Below, in pieces: positions 32,390 to 42,683 of a DNA stretch of 64,000 nt. The stretch spans positions 2,666,001 through 2,730,000 of the forward strand of contig CM074704.1 in assembly GCA_037367355.1 (NCBI GenBank), given 5' to 3'. Below the pieces are notes generated by a model. It did not search any database. It saw only the letters and a program-made list of their open reading frames with translations, and had not been told where the DNA came from. Every line of letters begins with the position of its first letter. Position 1 is the first letter of the stretch. The DNA comes from Neoscytalidium dimidiatum (taxonomy: Eukaryota; Ascomycota; Dothideomycetes; Botryosphaeriales; Botryosphaeriaceae). Position numbers and translations under genes: made by a program.

Positions 32390-35300
32390 ATGGTCAAGAA
32401 GGCCATTGACTCCCGTATCCCCGCCCTGATCCGCAATGGCGCCCAGGAGCGCAAGCGCAGCTTCTTCGTCGTCGTCGGCGACCGCCAGAAGGACGTCATC
32501 GTCAACCTCTACCACATCCTGCTCAACGTCGACGTCAAGCTGAACAAGAGCGTGCTGTGGGCCTACAAGAATAAGCTGCTGGGCTTTACTAGCCACCGCA
32601 AGAAGCGCGAAAAGAAGATCAAGAAGGAGATCAAGCGTGGGATCCGCGATCCGGACGAGTCCGACCCGTTCGAGCTCTTCGTCTCCACTCAGAACATCCG
32701 CTATGTCTACTACAAGGAGACGGACAAGATCCTGGGCAATACCTACGGCATGTGCATTCTGCAGGATTTCGAGGCTATTACCCCCAACCTCCTTGCCCGC
32801 ACAATTGAGACGGTGGAGGGTGGAGGTTTGGTCATCCTGCTGCTCAAAGGCATGTCCAGCCTGAAGCAACTGTACACCATGTCTATGGACGTCCACTCGC
32901 GCTACCGGACCGAGGCGCACGGAGATGTTGTTGCCCGGTTCAATGAGCGCTTCATACTGTCGTTGGGGAGCTGTGAGTCTTGTTTGGTTGTCGACGATGA
33001 GCTGAACGTCCTGCCCATCTCTGGCGGGAAGAACGTGCGCCAGCTGCCGCCGCCCGACCCAGAGCTCGAGGGCAAGACCCCAGAGGCGAAGGAGCTGGAG
33101 AGTATCAAGGAATCGCTGGCGGACTCGCAACCTGTCGGCTCCCTGGTTGCCCTGGCCCGCACTGTTGACCAAGCCAAGGGGTTGCTGACCTTTATCGACG
33201 CCATCGCCGAGAAGACCCTCCAGAGCACCGTCACCCTGACTGCTGCTAGAGGTCGCGGTAAGTCTGCTGCTCTCGGTGTCGCTGTCGCTGCTGCCGTGGC
33301 CCACGGATACAGCAACATCTTCATTACAGCTCCCAGCCCGGAGAATTTGAAGACCTTCTTCGAATTCGTCTTCAAGGGGTTCGATGCTCTCGAGTACATG
33401 GATCACGTCGACTACACCATCATTCAGTCGACGAACCCCGATTTCAACAAGGCCATCGTCCGTGTCAACGTGCACCGCCAGCACAGGCAGACCATTCAGT
33501 ACATCCAGCCTCAGGACGCCCATGTCTTGGGACAGGCTGAGCTTTTAGTTATTGACGAGGCTGCCGCCATCCCTCTGCCTCTGGTTCAGAAGCTGATGGG
33601 CCCCTACCTTGTTTTCATGGCGTCGACAATCAACGGTTATGAGGGCACTGGCAGGTCGCTCTCTCTCAAGCTTATCCAGAAGCTGAGGGAGCAATCTCGC
33701 GGTGGTGCGAAGAAGGGCGCTGACCAAGTCGTTGCGGATCGCTCGACCGGCAAGGAAGCAAGAAATGGCTCGGACGCTGTGCCCGGCGGCCGCACTCTTC
33801 GCGAGATTACTCTGTCGGAGTCAATCAGATACGCGCCGGGAGACCCAGTCGAAAAATGGCTGAACAAATTGCTCTGCCTGGACGCAACTCTTCCACGACC
33901 CAGAATGAATACTCAAGGAACCCCTGATCCCTCGCAATGCCAGCTTTTGCACGTTAACCGAGATACCCTCTTTTCTTTCCACCCCGTTTCCGAAAAGTTC
34001 TTGCAGCAGATGATGGCTTTGTACGTTGCGAGTCATTACAAAAACTCGCCAAACGATCTCCAGCTTATGTCTGACGCTCCGGCGCATCAGCTGTTCGTTC
34101 TTGTTCCTCCGGTTGACGAAGGCAGCAACAAGCTTCCGGAACCGCTTTGCGTCATTCAAGTTGCCATGGAAGGCCAGATCAGCCGGGAAAGCGTGCTGAA
34201 CAGTTTGAGCAGAGGCCAGAGGGCAGGTGGTGATCTTATTCCTTGGTTAGTCAGCCAGCAGTTTCAGGACGAGGAGTTCGCCGGCCTCTCCGGTGCTCGC
34301 ATCGTTCGCATTGCTACGAATCCTGATTATATCGGAATGGGCTATGGCCGGAAGGCTATTGAGCTCCTCACCGATTTCTACGAGAGCAAGTTCACGAGCC
34401 TGTCTGAGACAGAACCTGTGGAAGAGGAGACGATGGTTCGCGTGACCGACGAAGAGCTGGAGGATTCGAATCTTCTGCAAGACAACGTGAAGGTCCGAGA
34501 CATCACGGCGATGCCTCCTCTCTTCGCCCGCTTGTCCGAGAGGAAACCACCGGCTCTCGACTGGGTTGGTGTCAGCTACGGCCTGACGAAGGAACTACAA
34601 CGATTCTGGAAGCGCTCTTCGTTTGTTCCCATATACCTCCGGCAAACGGCCAATGACCTCACCGGAGAGCACACATGCGTCATGCTCCGCACTCTCGAGA
34701 CGCAAAACACCGACCCAAGCTGGCTCGGCGCCTTCTCTCGCGATTTCCAACGCCGCTTCCTATCTCTCTTGTCCTATCAATTCCGCACGTTTGAATCACC
34801 GGTAGCTCTCAGCATCAATGAGGCCGCAGCTTCTGGGATCAAATACGACAATTCTGCCCCGACCGAGCCGCTCACAAAAGCGGAGCTGGACAGCATCTTC
34901 TCTCCCTTCGACCTCAAGCGTTTGGATAGCTACGCCAATAACATGCTTGACTACCACGTCATCCTTGACATGCTTCCCAAGATCGCCGAACTTTACTTCC
35001 TAGGCCGTCTTAGCCCCGGTGTTAAGTTGTCAGGCCTACAGACGGCGCTCATACTCGCCATTGGTTTGCAGCGACGTATGCTTGAGGACGTTGGCAAGGA
35101 GCTTGATCTCAACAGCTCTCAGATCCTCGCCATGTTCATCAAGACTATGCGCAAGATATCAACGCACTTCCGCAGCCTCGTCGAAGGTGCAGTTGCAGAG
35201 GAGCTGCCTGATGCGCCGGATGATGATGGTGAGGAAGGAGATGGTGCGGTCAAGAAATTCCAGCCGCTGCAACAGAGCCTCGGCGATGAGCTTGAGGAAG

Positions 35301-35638
35301 AAGCCGATGAGGTTCGCCGTGCGGAGCGGGAAAGGATGCGGAGTATGATTGACGCTCTGCCATTGGAAAAGTATGTTGCCTCAGCCTTTGTATTTGAAGA
35401 AGCCATGCTGATTGAATATCACAGGTACGAAATTGCATCAGCCGATGCCCACGACTGGGCTGAAGCTGAACGTCAGGTCGCCAAGGCCGCACAGGATGGC
35501 CGGAAGAGCACGACGGTCAGCGTGAAGACGAAGAACGGTGGATCGAAGAGAAAAGCTGGCGAAGCGGTTGAGGAGGCGCTGAAGGAGGTGGAGGCGGCCA
35601 GAGAAGGCAAAAAAGGCAAGAAAAACAAGCACAGGTGA
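32390..35638 (+). CDS. KRE33: RNA cytidine acetyltransferase (Kre33/NAT10)
   Basis: The ATG lies in CATCATGG. The frame is open for 1082 codons, but the family pattern LEKYEIASAD is interrupted by 18 residues encoded between a GTATGT donor (35371) and a CACAG acceptor (35424). This is a 54-base intron that happens to be in frame and stop-free. Spliced exons 32390-35370 and 35425-35638 give 1064 residues, against 1056 for yeast Kre33. Domains in order: the DUF1726-type head (MVKKAIDSRIPALIRNGAQE), the helicase-like part with Walker A AARGRGKSAALG and the DEAA box VIDEAAAIPLPLV, and the GNAT acetyl-CoA site IATNPDYIGMGYGRKAIELL. The tail is Lys-rich (GKKGKKNKHR) and probably nucleolar. The enzyme uses ATP and acetyl-CoA to make N4-acetylcytidine in 18S rRNA and, with Tan1, in tRNA-Ser and tRNA-Leu. 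It is essential for small-subunit assembly in yeast. Confidence 0.97.
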   Translation: MVKKAIDSRIPALIRNGAQERKRSFFVVVGDRQKDVIVNLYHILLNVDVKLNKSVLWAYKNKLLGFTSHRKKREKKIKKEIKRGIRDPDESDPFELFVSTQNIRYVYYKETDKILGNTYGMCILQDFEAITPNLLARTIETVEGGGLVILLLKGMSSLKQLYTMSMDVHSRYRTEAHGDVVARFNERFILSLGSCESCLVVDDELNVLPISGGKNVRQLPPPDPELEGKTPEAKELESIKESLADSQPVGSLVALARTVDQAKGLLTFIDAIAEKTLQSTVTLTAARGRGKSAALGVAVAAAVAHGYSNIFITAPSPENLKTFFEFVFKGFDALEYMDHVDYTIIQSTNPDFNKAIVRVNVHRQHRQTIQYIQPQDAHVLGQAELLVIDEAAAIPLPLVQKLMGPYLVFMASTINGYEGTGRSLSLKLIQKLREQSRGGAKKGADQVVADRSTGKEARNGSDAVPGGRTLREITLSESIRYAPGDPVEKWLNKLLCLDATLPRPRMNTQGTPDPSQCQLLHVNRDTLFSFHPVSEKFLQQMMALYVASHYKNSPNDLQLMSDAPAHQLFVLVPPVDEGSNKLPEPLCVIQVAMEGQISRESVLNSLSRGQRAGGDLIPWLVSQQFQDEEFAGLSGARIVRIATNPDYIGMGYGRKAIELLTDFYESKFTSLSETEPVEEETMVRVTDEELEDSNLLQDNVKVRDITAMPPLFARLSERKPPALDWVGVSYGLTKELQRFWKRSSFVPIYLRQTANDLTGEHTCVMLRTLETQNTDPSWLGAFSRDFQRRFLSLLSYQFRTFESPVALSINEAAASGIKYDNSAPTEPLTKAELDSIFSPFDLKRLDSYANNMLDYHVILDMLPKIAELYFLGRLSPGVKLSGLQTALILAIGLQRRMLEDVGKELDLNSSQILAMFIKTMRKISTHFRSLVEGAVAEELPDAPDDDGEEGDGAVKKFQPLQQSLGDELEEEADEVRRAERERMRSMIDALPLEKYVASAFVFEEAMLIEYHRYEIASADAHDWAEAERQVAKAAQDGRKSTTVSVKTKNGGSKRKAGEAVEEALKEVEAAREGKKGKKNKHR

Positions 35639-36131
35639 TCTGGGCTGCATTTTCATCGCATGGGTTTTGGAGTTCGGGATGCGCCTAAATGCGCCGATAT
35701 TTCTATTATCTGGCTCTTCTTCAAAAATGCATTGCGGGTGGGTAGATGTCGAAAATTATTTTCATCGTTGCGAAAGAGAGTGTCCATCTCACTATCCTTC
35801 GTGCCGGCTTCTTGGTTTTCAAGGAATTAAATACACTCGTCTCCGTTCCAACTGATACGCTCTCTCGTGTCTACAAATTTTTATTGACCGTCTAGTGTGA
35901 GGATACTCGAATCAACGGCCGTTCATATGCGGGACTTGCAGCTGACACAGCCCACGGGCTGATTTCATTCGATGGCTCGCAAATAGACTGCGAAAGCCCA
36001 TTCGCTTTGTGTGCGGGAAAATCACTATATCCAGCTCGCGTTGTTGCTCCTCTGTCCAAGGAAGGGGTATCTAGGAAAACAAAAGTGCCGCCAACTCCAG
36101 TACCTATGCAGTAGCTTTTGTATAATGCATG
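35639..36131. other. Convergent 3' flanks of KRE33 and the rhodopsin-like gene
   Basis: No gene is seen; both neighbours end here. Confidence 0.6.
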
Positions 36132-37624
36132 CTAAGACGTTCGCCATGAATCCCGTGCTCCCGATGCCGATTGTTTGTGCCGTAGCATGCTCTTTTGACT
36201 CCCCGCGTCGTCTGTCACCGTCATGACCTCGGCGCCGTCCTTAGTCGTGGCCACGGAAGCTGTCTCCGCTTGATGTGTCCTGAACGCATGCGGACCGCTC
36301 TCTTGCTCCGACCCCATCGCCGCTGCGTTGACGATCGGGTCTTCACTGTACTCAATCACCGTACCGCTCTCCCTCGGCCGACCCCTCTGTTCCTCACTTT
36401 CGTCATCTTCGGGCCCTCCATCAGTATCGCTTCCACCCTCCAGATCGTCCAGTCTCAGCCCATTCCTCCTATCCCTCCGTCCATCAAGCCTGCTCTTCCA
36501 CGTCACAAAGAGGCCGGCATCCCCGGCGCCGCTGTGGTAAGGTGGACTCCCACCACTCCCCCCGCTCGACGAGCTCAAGCCTGGGATCAGGCGCAGAAGC
36601 GGACGGAAGGTGGCGATGCAGGCGGCGCACATGCCGAGGCACTCCTCTATCCAAGACCACAGGCCGATGGGCACGATGGCCAGCAGCGGGTCGCGGGAAT
36701 CGGCGAACCCAACGAGATATTTGAGGCGGATGATGGTCGCGACGGAGGCACTACGCAGCAGAATCAGCTTTCCGGCGTTTGCACGTGGGCGGAGGGAAGA
36801 GGGGCTGGGGGGCGTACAAGACGCCGATGCCGAGGATCAGGATGGCGGACATCTTGACGACGGGCTTCATGTTCTGCAGCTTCCAGATGAGCGGCACCAT
36901 GGCGAGCGAGTAGTACCAGTCGAGGATGATGTTGACGGCGCTGTAGATGTAAACGCTGATGACGACCGGGTCGCGGTCCGTGCAGTCGGCGCTGGCGATG
37001 ATGACGGGCTGGTACGCGCCTTCCGGGTCCGGGTAGCACTGGAAGAGGAGCGTGAAGAACTCGTACAAGCCGACGAAAAGATTGACGCCGATGGAGACGT
37101 GGTGCATGCGGCGGAGCGTCATGGTGGAGAGGCCCATGACACGCAGTTGGAGGAAGGCGATGCTTAGTTTGGCGAACATCAAAGCGAGGGTGTAGGTGCA
37201 TTCGGTGAGGACGAGCCACTGCGACGGTGCATAAAGTCAGAATTATGTCTTCGTAGAGATAGTTCAGGTTGCAATAAGAAGAAGTACCCTGAGCCCTTTC
37301 AAATATATGCGCCGAGGCAATTCGGACGTTTTGCGGCCGAAGCCACCATAGTCCATGGCATAGAGGCCGAGGCTGCTCTGGGTCCCGAGGGCCAACTGTG
37401 GTGTTGTTGTATCAGTGAGCAGCCATGGAGCTAATGGCATAGAGTGTGTGTACCAGTGCAACTATGAGAAGGTAGTCGTCGACGCTGAACTGCGACTGCA
37501 GACGGGCGCGGATAAAGCATCGAAGAAAAATAAAGGCGGCGGTGATGGTGAGAGAGGTGATGACGACCGCGCGCAGAACCTTTTGCGTCCCGTTCAACTC
37601 GTACACATCGTTAAACGAGGACAT
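36132..37624 (-). CDS. Fungal rhodopsin-like seven-helix membrane protein
   Basis: Four exons, 37454-37624, 37288-37395, 36818-37218 and 36132-36750, are joined by 58-69 bp introns with correct phases and give 432 residues. The membrane part follows the fungal rhodopsin/PTH11-related domain (PF20684 type): FLRCFIRARLQSQFSVDDYL in helices 1-2, GLYAMDYGGFGRK in the loop, WLVLTECTYTLALMFAKLSI, CTDRDPVVISVYIYSAVNII, LDWYYSLAMVPLIWKLQNMK, FASVATIIRLKYLVGF and WSWIEECLGMCAACIATFRP. The 110-residue cytosolic tail is acidic and Ser-rich and lacks a CFEM domain. Such proteins are thought to be G-protein-linked sensors of surfaces or nutrients, mostly without a known ligand. Confidence 0.88.
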
Positions 37625-39568
37625 GGTGAGGCTTGATGCTTGGCAGCATTGCCGGGACGAAGCTGGAAAACGGCGGTGGGCAGCCGCAGGCGTGCGGCAG
37701 CAGTCGTCGTGAGAGAACAAGAGTGCTCGGTGACGCAGGCCGAATTATATCAGCGATGCTGAACAGGCTTTCTTATCCTGGCGCGCATGAAACGATCGAC
37801 AAGATCCGAGGAGCTGACGGCCCAGGGTCCGTGGTGGTGGTGGAGACTGGCCGCAGACCAGGATGCGTGCCGCGCGCGCACAGGGACGGTGAGGAGGCCT
37901 GGGTGTTGGAGAGCGGAGGCATTGACGATTGACGGCTGACGGCTGACGGCTGACGGCTGCTTACATACGGCGCGTTCGTCCCTCAACGGTCCATTTATAT
38001 CGTGCAGCTAGCGGCCATAGCTCCAAGGAAGGGATGGAGACAGCAAATCTTTAGATCGCACGCGTGTCGGCAGGAAGTGATGAAAGGGGTGCACGCGCCG
38101 CAGCTACCGGTGTTCCGCTTGCGGACGGGAAAGCGGGTCGGCCAGTTTAGAGCACACCAGCACAGTTTGACATTTCGAACTGCCGAGGGCCGCATCAAGT
38201 ACGGCGGGCGCATCTCCGGGGAGACTGTGGCGGGAGCTAGCAGGTGCTTCCCCGTCTTAGCGACGTAGGCCGCTGCGGAAGCCTGCTGTGCCGGGGGCCA
38301 AAGAAGGGGTGTGGCGTGCGGCGTGGCGGTGGGCGAAGGAGCCCGGCGTGCGCAAGGCCTACTTCCTCCATTTGTCACAGCCGGTATTGTAGCTACGATG
38401 GTGATGATGCTTGCAGGAAGTACCCTGGGCTTCCCCGCGATCGCCGCTAAGCTCCGGGGGGGAAGTGTGCAAGAGCGGGCCGCATACGCTGCTGTGCGAC
38501 GATGATCCTGTCAGGCACAAGCGTAGAACGCAGCCGGCCGTCATCCCACTGCTCAGAATCCCGCAGGCAGTCGGGCACCAGTGTCCAGGCGTTTCCATTA
38601 AATATACTCTCATCCAAGTCCCGCGATAGCCGTCTTCTGCGTATCACATCGTCTGCACCCACGTGTTATGCTGTTGACTTGACACCGAGCTATGACTGGA
38701 GTCATGATCGAGCTTCGCACCTGTAGCCATGGCGCGAACCGGCCTGTGCTCAACAACAGAGAGACGCGATAACCGGAATGGCCATTGGTGGGCGCACCAC
38801 CCTTGCCTCTGTGCAGCAGCTGCTGGCTTTCTGCAAGCCCCCTCGTGGCCTGAACGCCCCTTCACGTGTGCGCCGGCCGCCCCTTGCGTTCGCCCCGACA
38901 TGTTCTGAGAACAAACAGGCCTTTGTACCGCAGCTCTTGCCTCACCCGTGGCTGGGTTGCATTCCAGCGCCACGGCGTAGCCGCCGGCAATTCCGCATGT
39001 CGACCGTGCCTGGCTGGGATGAGGTGCCGAGCCCCGAGATCCTACCAGCTCCATCTCGCTATGCGTTCCGGGCGTGTAGTCAGCTCGACATGGGCCGAAG
39101 GCGGTGGAGACCCACTTCTCACCCACGCTTATGGAAGGGACCTGCATCCGGAATCATCTCCTAAGTGCGGCTGAATGATCGACCTCTGCAGAAACACCAC
39201 GTTAGAGGCTGCATGCTGCTTGACTAGATAAGTGTCTGTATCCTGATTCTACTGGACGGGCTGAGATGAAAACAAGAGAGTCGCCCTTTCACTCTGATGG
39301 TGCTTCACATGCATCCTGATGTGATGCGCTTCGTTTCCACACCAGCATACCAAGCGTTCGTTGGCGGGGAAGCGAAGTGCATCGAATAAGCAATTTGACA
39401 GTTCCCAGAAACAAGGTCCAGCTCGCAGGGGTGCACAATATTGGACCCAGTAAAAATGGCGTGGATCTGAAGGCGCTGTCGTGGAGACATTGGCATAGTC
39501 GCTTTGGAGAGGCGATCCAAGTTTCTTTCGCGGGAAAATAACCACAACGGTACATTCGCGTTTTCAGG
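37625..39568. other. Gene-free stretch of 1.9 kb
   Basis: It contains the promoter of the rhodopsin-like gene at the left. Open frames up to 167 codons (minus strand, 38644-39147) and 128 codons (plus, 38778-39164) overlap in opposite directions and carry no family mark. I treat them as chance frames in GC-rich DNA. Confidence 0.45.
37931..37958. repeat. Four tandem copies of GACGGCT
   Basis: Four exact 7-bp units lie about 310 bp upstream of the rhodopsin-like ATG. Confidence 0.85.
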
Positions 39569-42106
39569 TCAGTCCCACTGAAAGCCTGGTAGCTGATTGA
39601 AAAAATCAGTGATGCCCCTATCACCTCTTCTTGACACGTCAGCGCCTAGCTTGTCAGGAGAGAAGCAACACCAACAAGTCTCTACTTACTGGAGTGGTCC
39701 GTACTCAAACTGGGTAGAGTCAAGAGGCCAGAGAAGCGAGTTCAAGTTGTTCAGCTGTGTCTGCGGGCTCTCCTCTGTCGCCACAACCTCATCTCCGAGT
39801 AGAAACGGATCGCATAATCTCGATATCACCCTCAGACAGCGCCCCGCTATCGCGTTGACATGAACCATGTCTTCCAGCGTGCCCATTGCCTGCCGCACCT
39901 GCCCCCGCCATTCGTCTGCTCTTTGGCATTGCGGCTCGTTACGAAGCGAGACAATGGGAATGATGACGGCTTGGAACAGGAAAAATATGCCGTACCAGCA
40001 CGCCATCGGTGTGTTGTTACTGCTGAATCCACGTCCACTGCCCTCTCCGAACCAGACTGAAGATGTTATAGCAATAGTCTCTGCTGCCGCTTGAAGGCAC
40101 CTCTGAATCGCTAGATTTATGGGTGACCGAGCATCGTTCTGCTGCTCATCTCCACTGCTTTCCTGCTCACCTTTAGTTGCGCGTGCCCTGTTCTGCAGTA
40201 TCGCGGAGCGGATCACGAATGGACGGTACATGATTATCTTGAAGTTACGCCATCTTAGGTGTAGGATGGCATGGCAGAGAGAAAATTGAGGGGGTTGCGG
40301 CGTATTTTCCTGAAAATAGGGCGGCAGTTCAGCCAGCCAGTGCCCGATCTGCAAGTCGTCAAGCTGAAGTAGTTTGTCTGGCGAGGGGTAATTACCACTG
40401 ATGAGCGAGGCGTAGATGTCTTTGATGGCCAGATCGAATAGGGCTTGGCAGCGAATGTTGGTGTAGATCGTCGTTTCCGCAGCCTCTGGCACGAAACGAT
40501 CTGTTGCCCGTGTAAGGTCCTTTTTTCCCAGTTACATCATGTCAGCGAGCAGCTGCCAGGAGAAAAAAAGAAAAAAAAAGAAACAAATAGCCCTACGGAT
40601 CACATACTGCATCTCTGAAATTTCGTGGAAGCCCGATGTCAATTCCGCTAGGCAACTCAATTGGCCGTGAGAAGGTGATGGATGCTCCAACATCGAAGAT
40701 AACCAGACACCACCACACTCGACGTCGCATCTCTACTTGCCAAGGAGTGACAGCCCAATTAGAGTACTCCCTGTGCAAGCCGATGCCAATAGCTACTCGC
40801 TTTGCCAGGCCAAGATAGTTGTAACCGGAGTTCGGCTTGTTAGCCTTCTGTACGTAATTCGCCACAAGGGCAAGCACCTGCACAAGCATCATGCTCCCAG
40901 TCTCCAGGATGTCAAATGACAGCCTACTTTTTGCTGCTTCGAACAGGACTACATCCGTACCAGGCTGGTACTTGCCAGACGTGCATGCACCAAGGGCAGC
41001 CACCACGTACAATAATACATGCCAAAGCGTTCCGTGAGGGCGGGGAATCACTTCCATGTACTCTGCTCTGAATGTGGCTTCGTGGATAATGGGATAGGAA
41101 GGATGGTAGAGACTGAAGTAGTCGTCGAGAAAGGTATCAAGTCTCGATGGCGGCGGGGTCGGCTGAACAGACGGTATCGGCGAACCCCCGCTGACTGTGC
41201 TAGAGATCTGAGAATCTACCGGATCTCCGCTCGCCGGTAGTTGTTCGAGCTCAGTCAAACGTAGAAACGAAGCCCCAGACGCAATGCCTGCCACAGGACG
41301 AATCAGCCGACGCATGACCGGAATATTCTGGAAGTAGAACTGACGCACCAAGATAACCGTCATTCCCGCCTTCTGTGAGACTTCCCATGCCATCATTGAG
41401 CCGTCCGTGCCTCAAGATGTTACGCTCGTCCCATTCCAAATTACCTGAAGCAGACGCAGGGGTTGGTTCTAGGGGGAACGTGATTGTCTTTGCACCTGCG
41501 GCCTCCCGATCTCGTTGCGGATCAGTACAAGTAGAGCCAGGAAGGTGCCGGCCCTGCGATGAACGGTAGTCAAGGGTGTCGCCGTTTGTGCTAGTAGCAA
41601 TGTGAGTGTTTGACACTGCTGGGCTTATGGGAGAAAATTCAATGTCCGCGCCACTCGGCGGGTGATTTGGTTGTGGTCGCGCAGCGCCGTGTTCGCCTGA
41701 AGGAGTGAACGCGGAGCCTGGAGGCTCACTAGTTGGACCGCGAAATTCCGTATCGTTCGGTACAGTTGCAGACACTATTCCGGACCCAGCGGCATACTGT
41801 CGAACCAATGCTCTCGCTTCGGCAAGTTGAGTCTCGACGTATGTAAGGTATCTGTTTCGCGTGAGATGTTGTACAGTCACAGAAGGTCAGGGCGATCTCT
41901 TACTTGCGCGTCAATGGAGTCCTTCTGCGCTGCTCATACAGGCAGGTCTGCTGTGCCCGGAGGCATGGAGAACATTGCGGTAACTCGCGATTGCACTGAA
42001 TGGCGTTAGCGGCATATCACGTGATGCTTCGTTGACAGATCCTTACCCTAATCTTCTTCCCATGGCATCTGCTACAAGAGCGCTTGGCAAGGGGGCCGTC
42101 TGGCAT
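39569..42106 (-). CDS. Zn2Cys6 transcription factor with fungal-specific TF domain
   Basis: Six exons, 42047-42106, 41904-41995, 41349-41851, 40608-41287, 39690-40519 and 39569-39629, give 741 residues with every phase correct. The zinc cluster is split by intron 1: CSRCHGKKIR joins CNRELPQCSPCLRAQQTC, which is C-x2-C-x6-C-x6-C-x2-C-x6-C. After it comes a short coiled linker (YLTYVETQLAEARALV) and a Ser/Pro-rich region with EWDERN and NDGYLGIASGASFLRL. The middle homology domain then shows LDTFLDDYFSLYHPSYPIIH, LGLAKRVAIGIGLHREYSNW and EMRRRVWWCLVIFDVGAS. The last short exon ends in DFFNQLPGFQWD, a tail shared by many regulators of this class. It should act in the nucleus on CGG-type sites. 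Its place at the 3' end of a run of sugar-related genes makes it the likely local regulator. Confidence 0.92.
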
Positions 42107-42683
42107 CAAGGCACATCGATGCAATTATCTTCGATTTGGCGATGGCAAGGGATGGTCGACGTATCGTATCCACAGTCTTGCGGATTCTGGCGGGAGAGTC
42201 GAGCCAGAGGGGCGGGGTAGCCGGGTGAACAGACGGTCCGTCTTTTCACCCAAATGATCAGGCGAAGGTCAACTCCGATCCCCCCCCCCGTTGGCGAATC
42301 ATTCCGGGACCCTTAGCTTCTCTCCATCTCGTCCCTGTAGTGCGTGCTTATGTTACGCAAACCACCTCATTCTTCGCACAGGCAGATGTCATTTTGCGGT
42401 CCTGCTTCTGGCGCCATATCCAGCCCTGCCACGTATATGACGCCTTGAACTACCTGCCTGGGTGTGCGGTGTATGGCTCTCCGCTGTACATAGAGCCGCA
42501 TGTGACACGAAGCTCGGCCGTATCTTGTTTTCATAGAAAGGAAGATTAATAATATGTCTGATAATATAGAATTCGACGCGGAATTCTACAAAGCTCACGC
42601 CAAAAAGTAAGACCGGCTCAAATCGAAGCATGGCAGTGGATTATGCAAAGCTGTGATCTGGGTACTCTCTAGCACGATCATTT
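42107..42683. other. Intergenic, regulator start to sugar transporter stop
   Basis: No gene is seen; it holds the regulator's promoter and the transporter's 3' flank. Confidence 0.5.

Noticed and set aside
32294..33523. 409-codon minus-strand frame opposite KRE33
   Set aside because: Shadow of a highly conserved coding sequence with strong codon bias; no domain of its own.
38644..39164. Overlapping open frames of 167 (minus) and 128 (plus) codons
   Set aside because: Both are open on opposite strands of GC-rich DNA and have no motif, signal peptide or splice partner.
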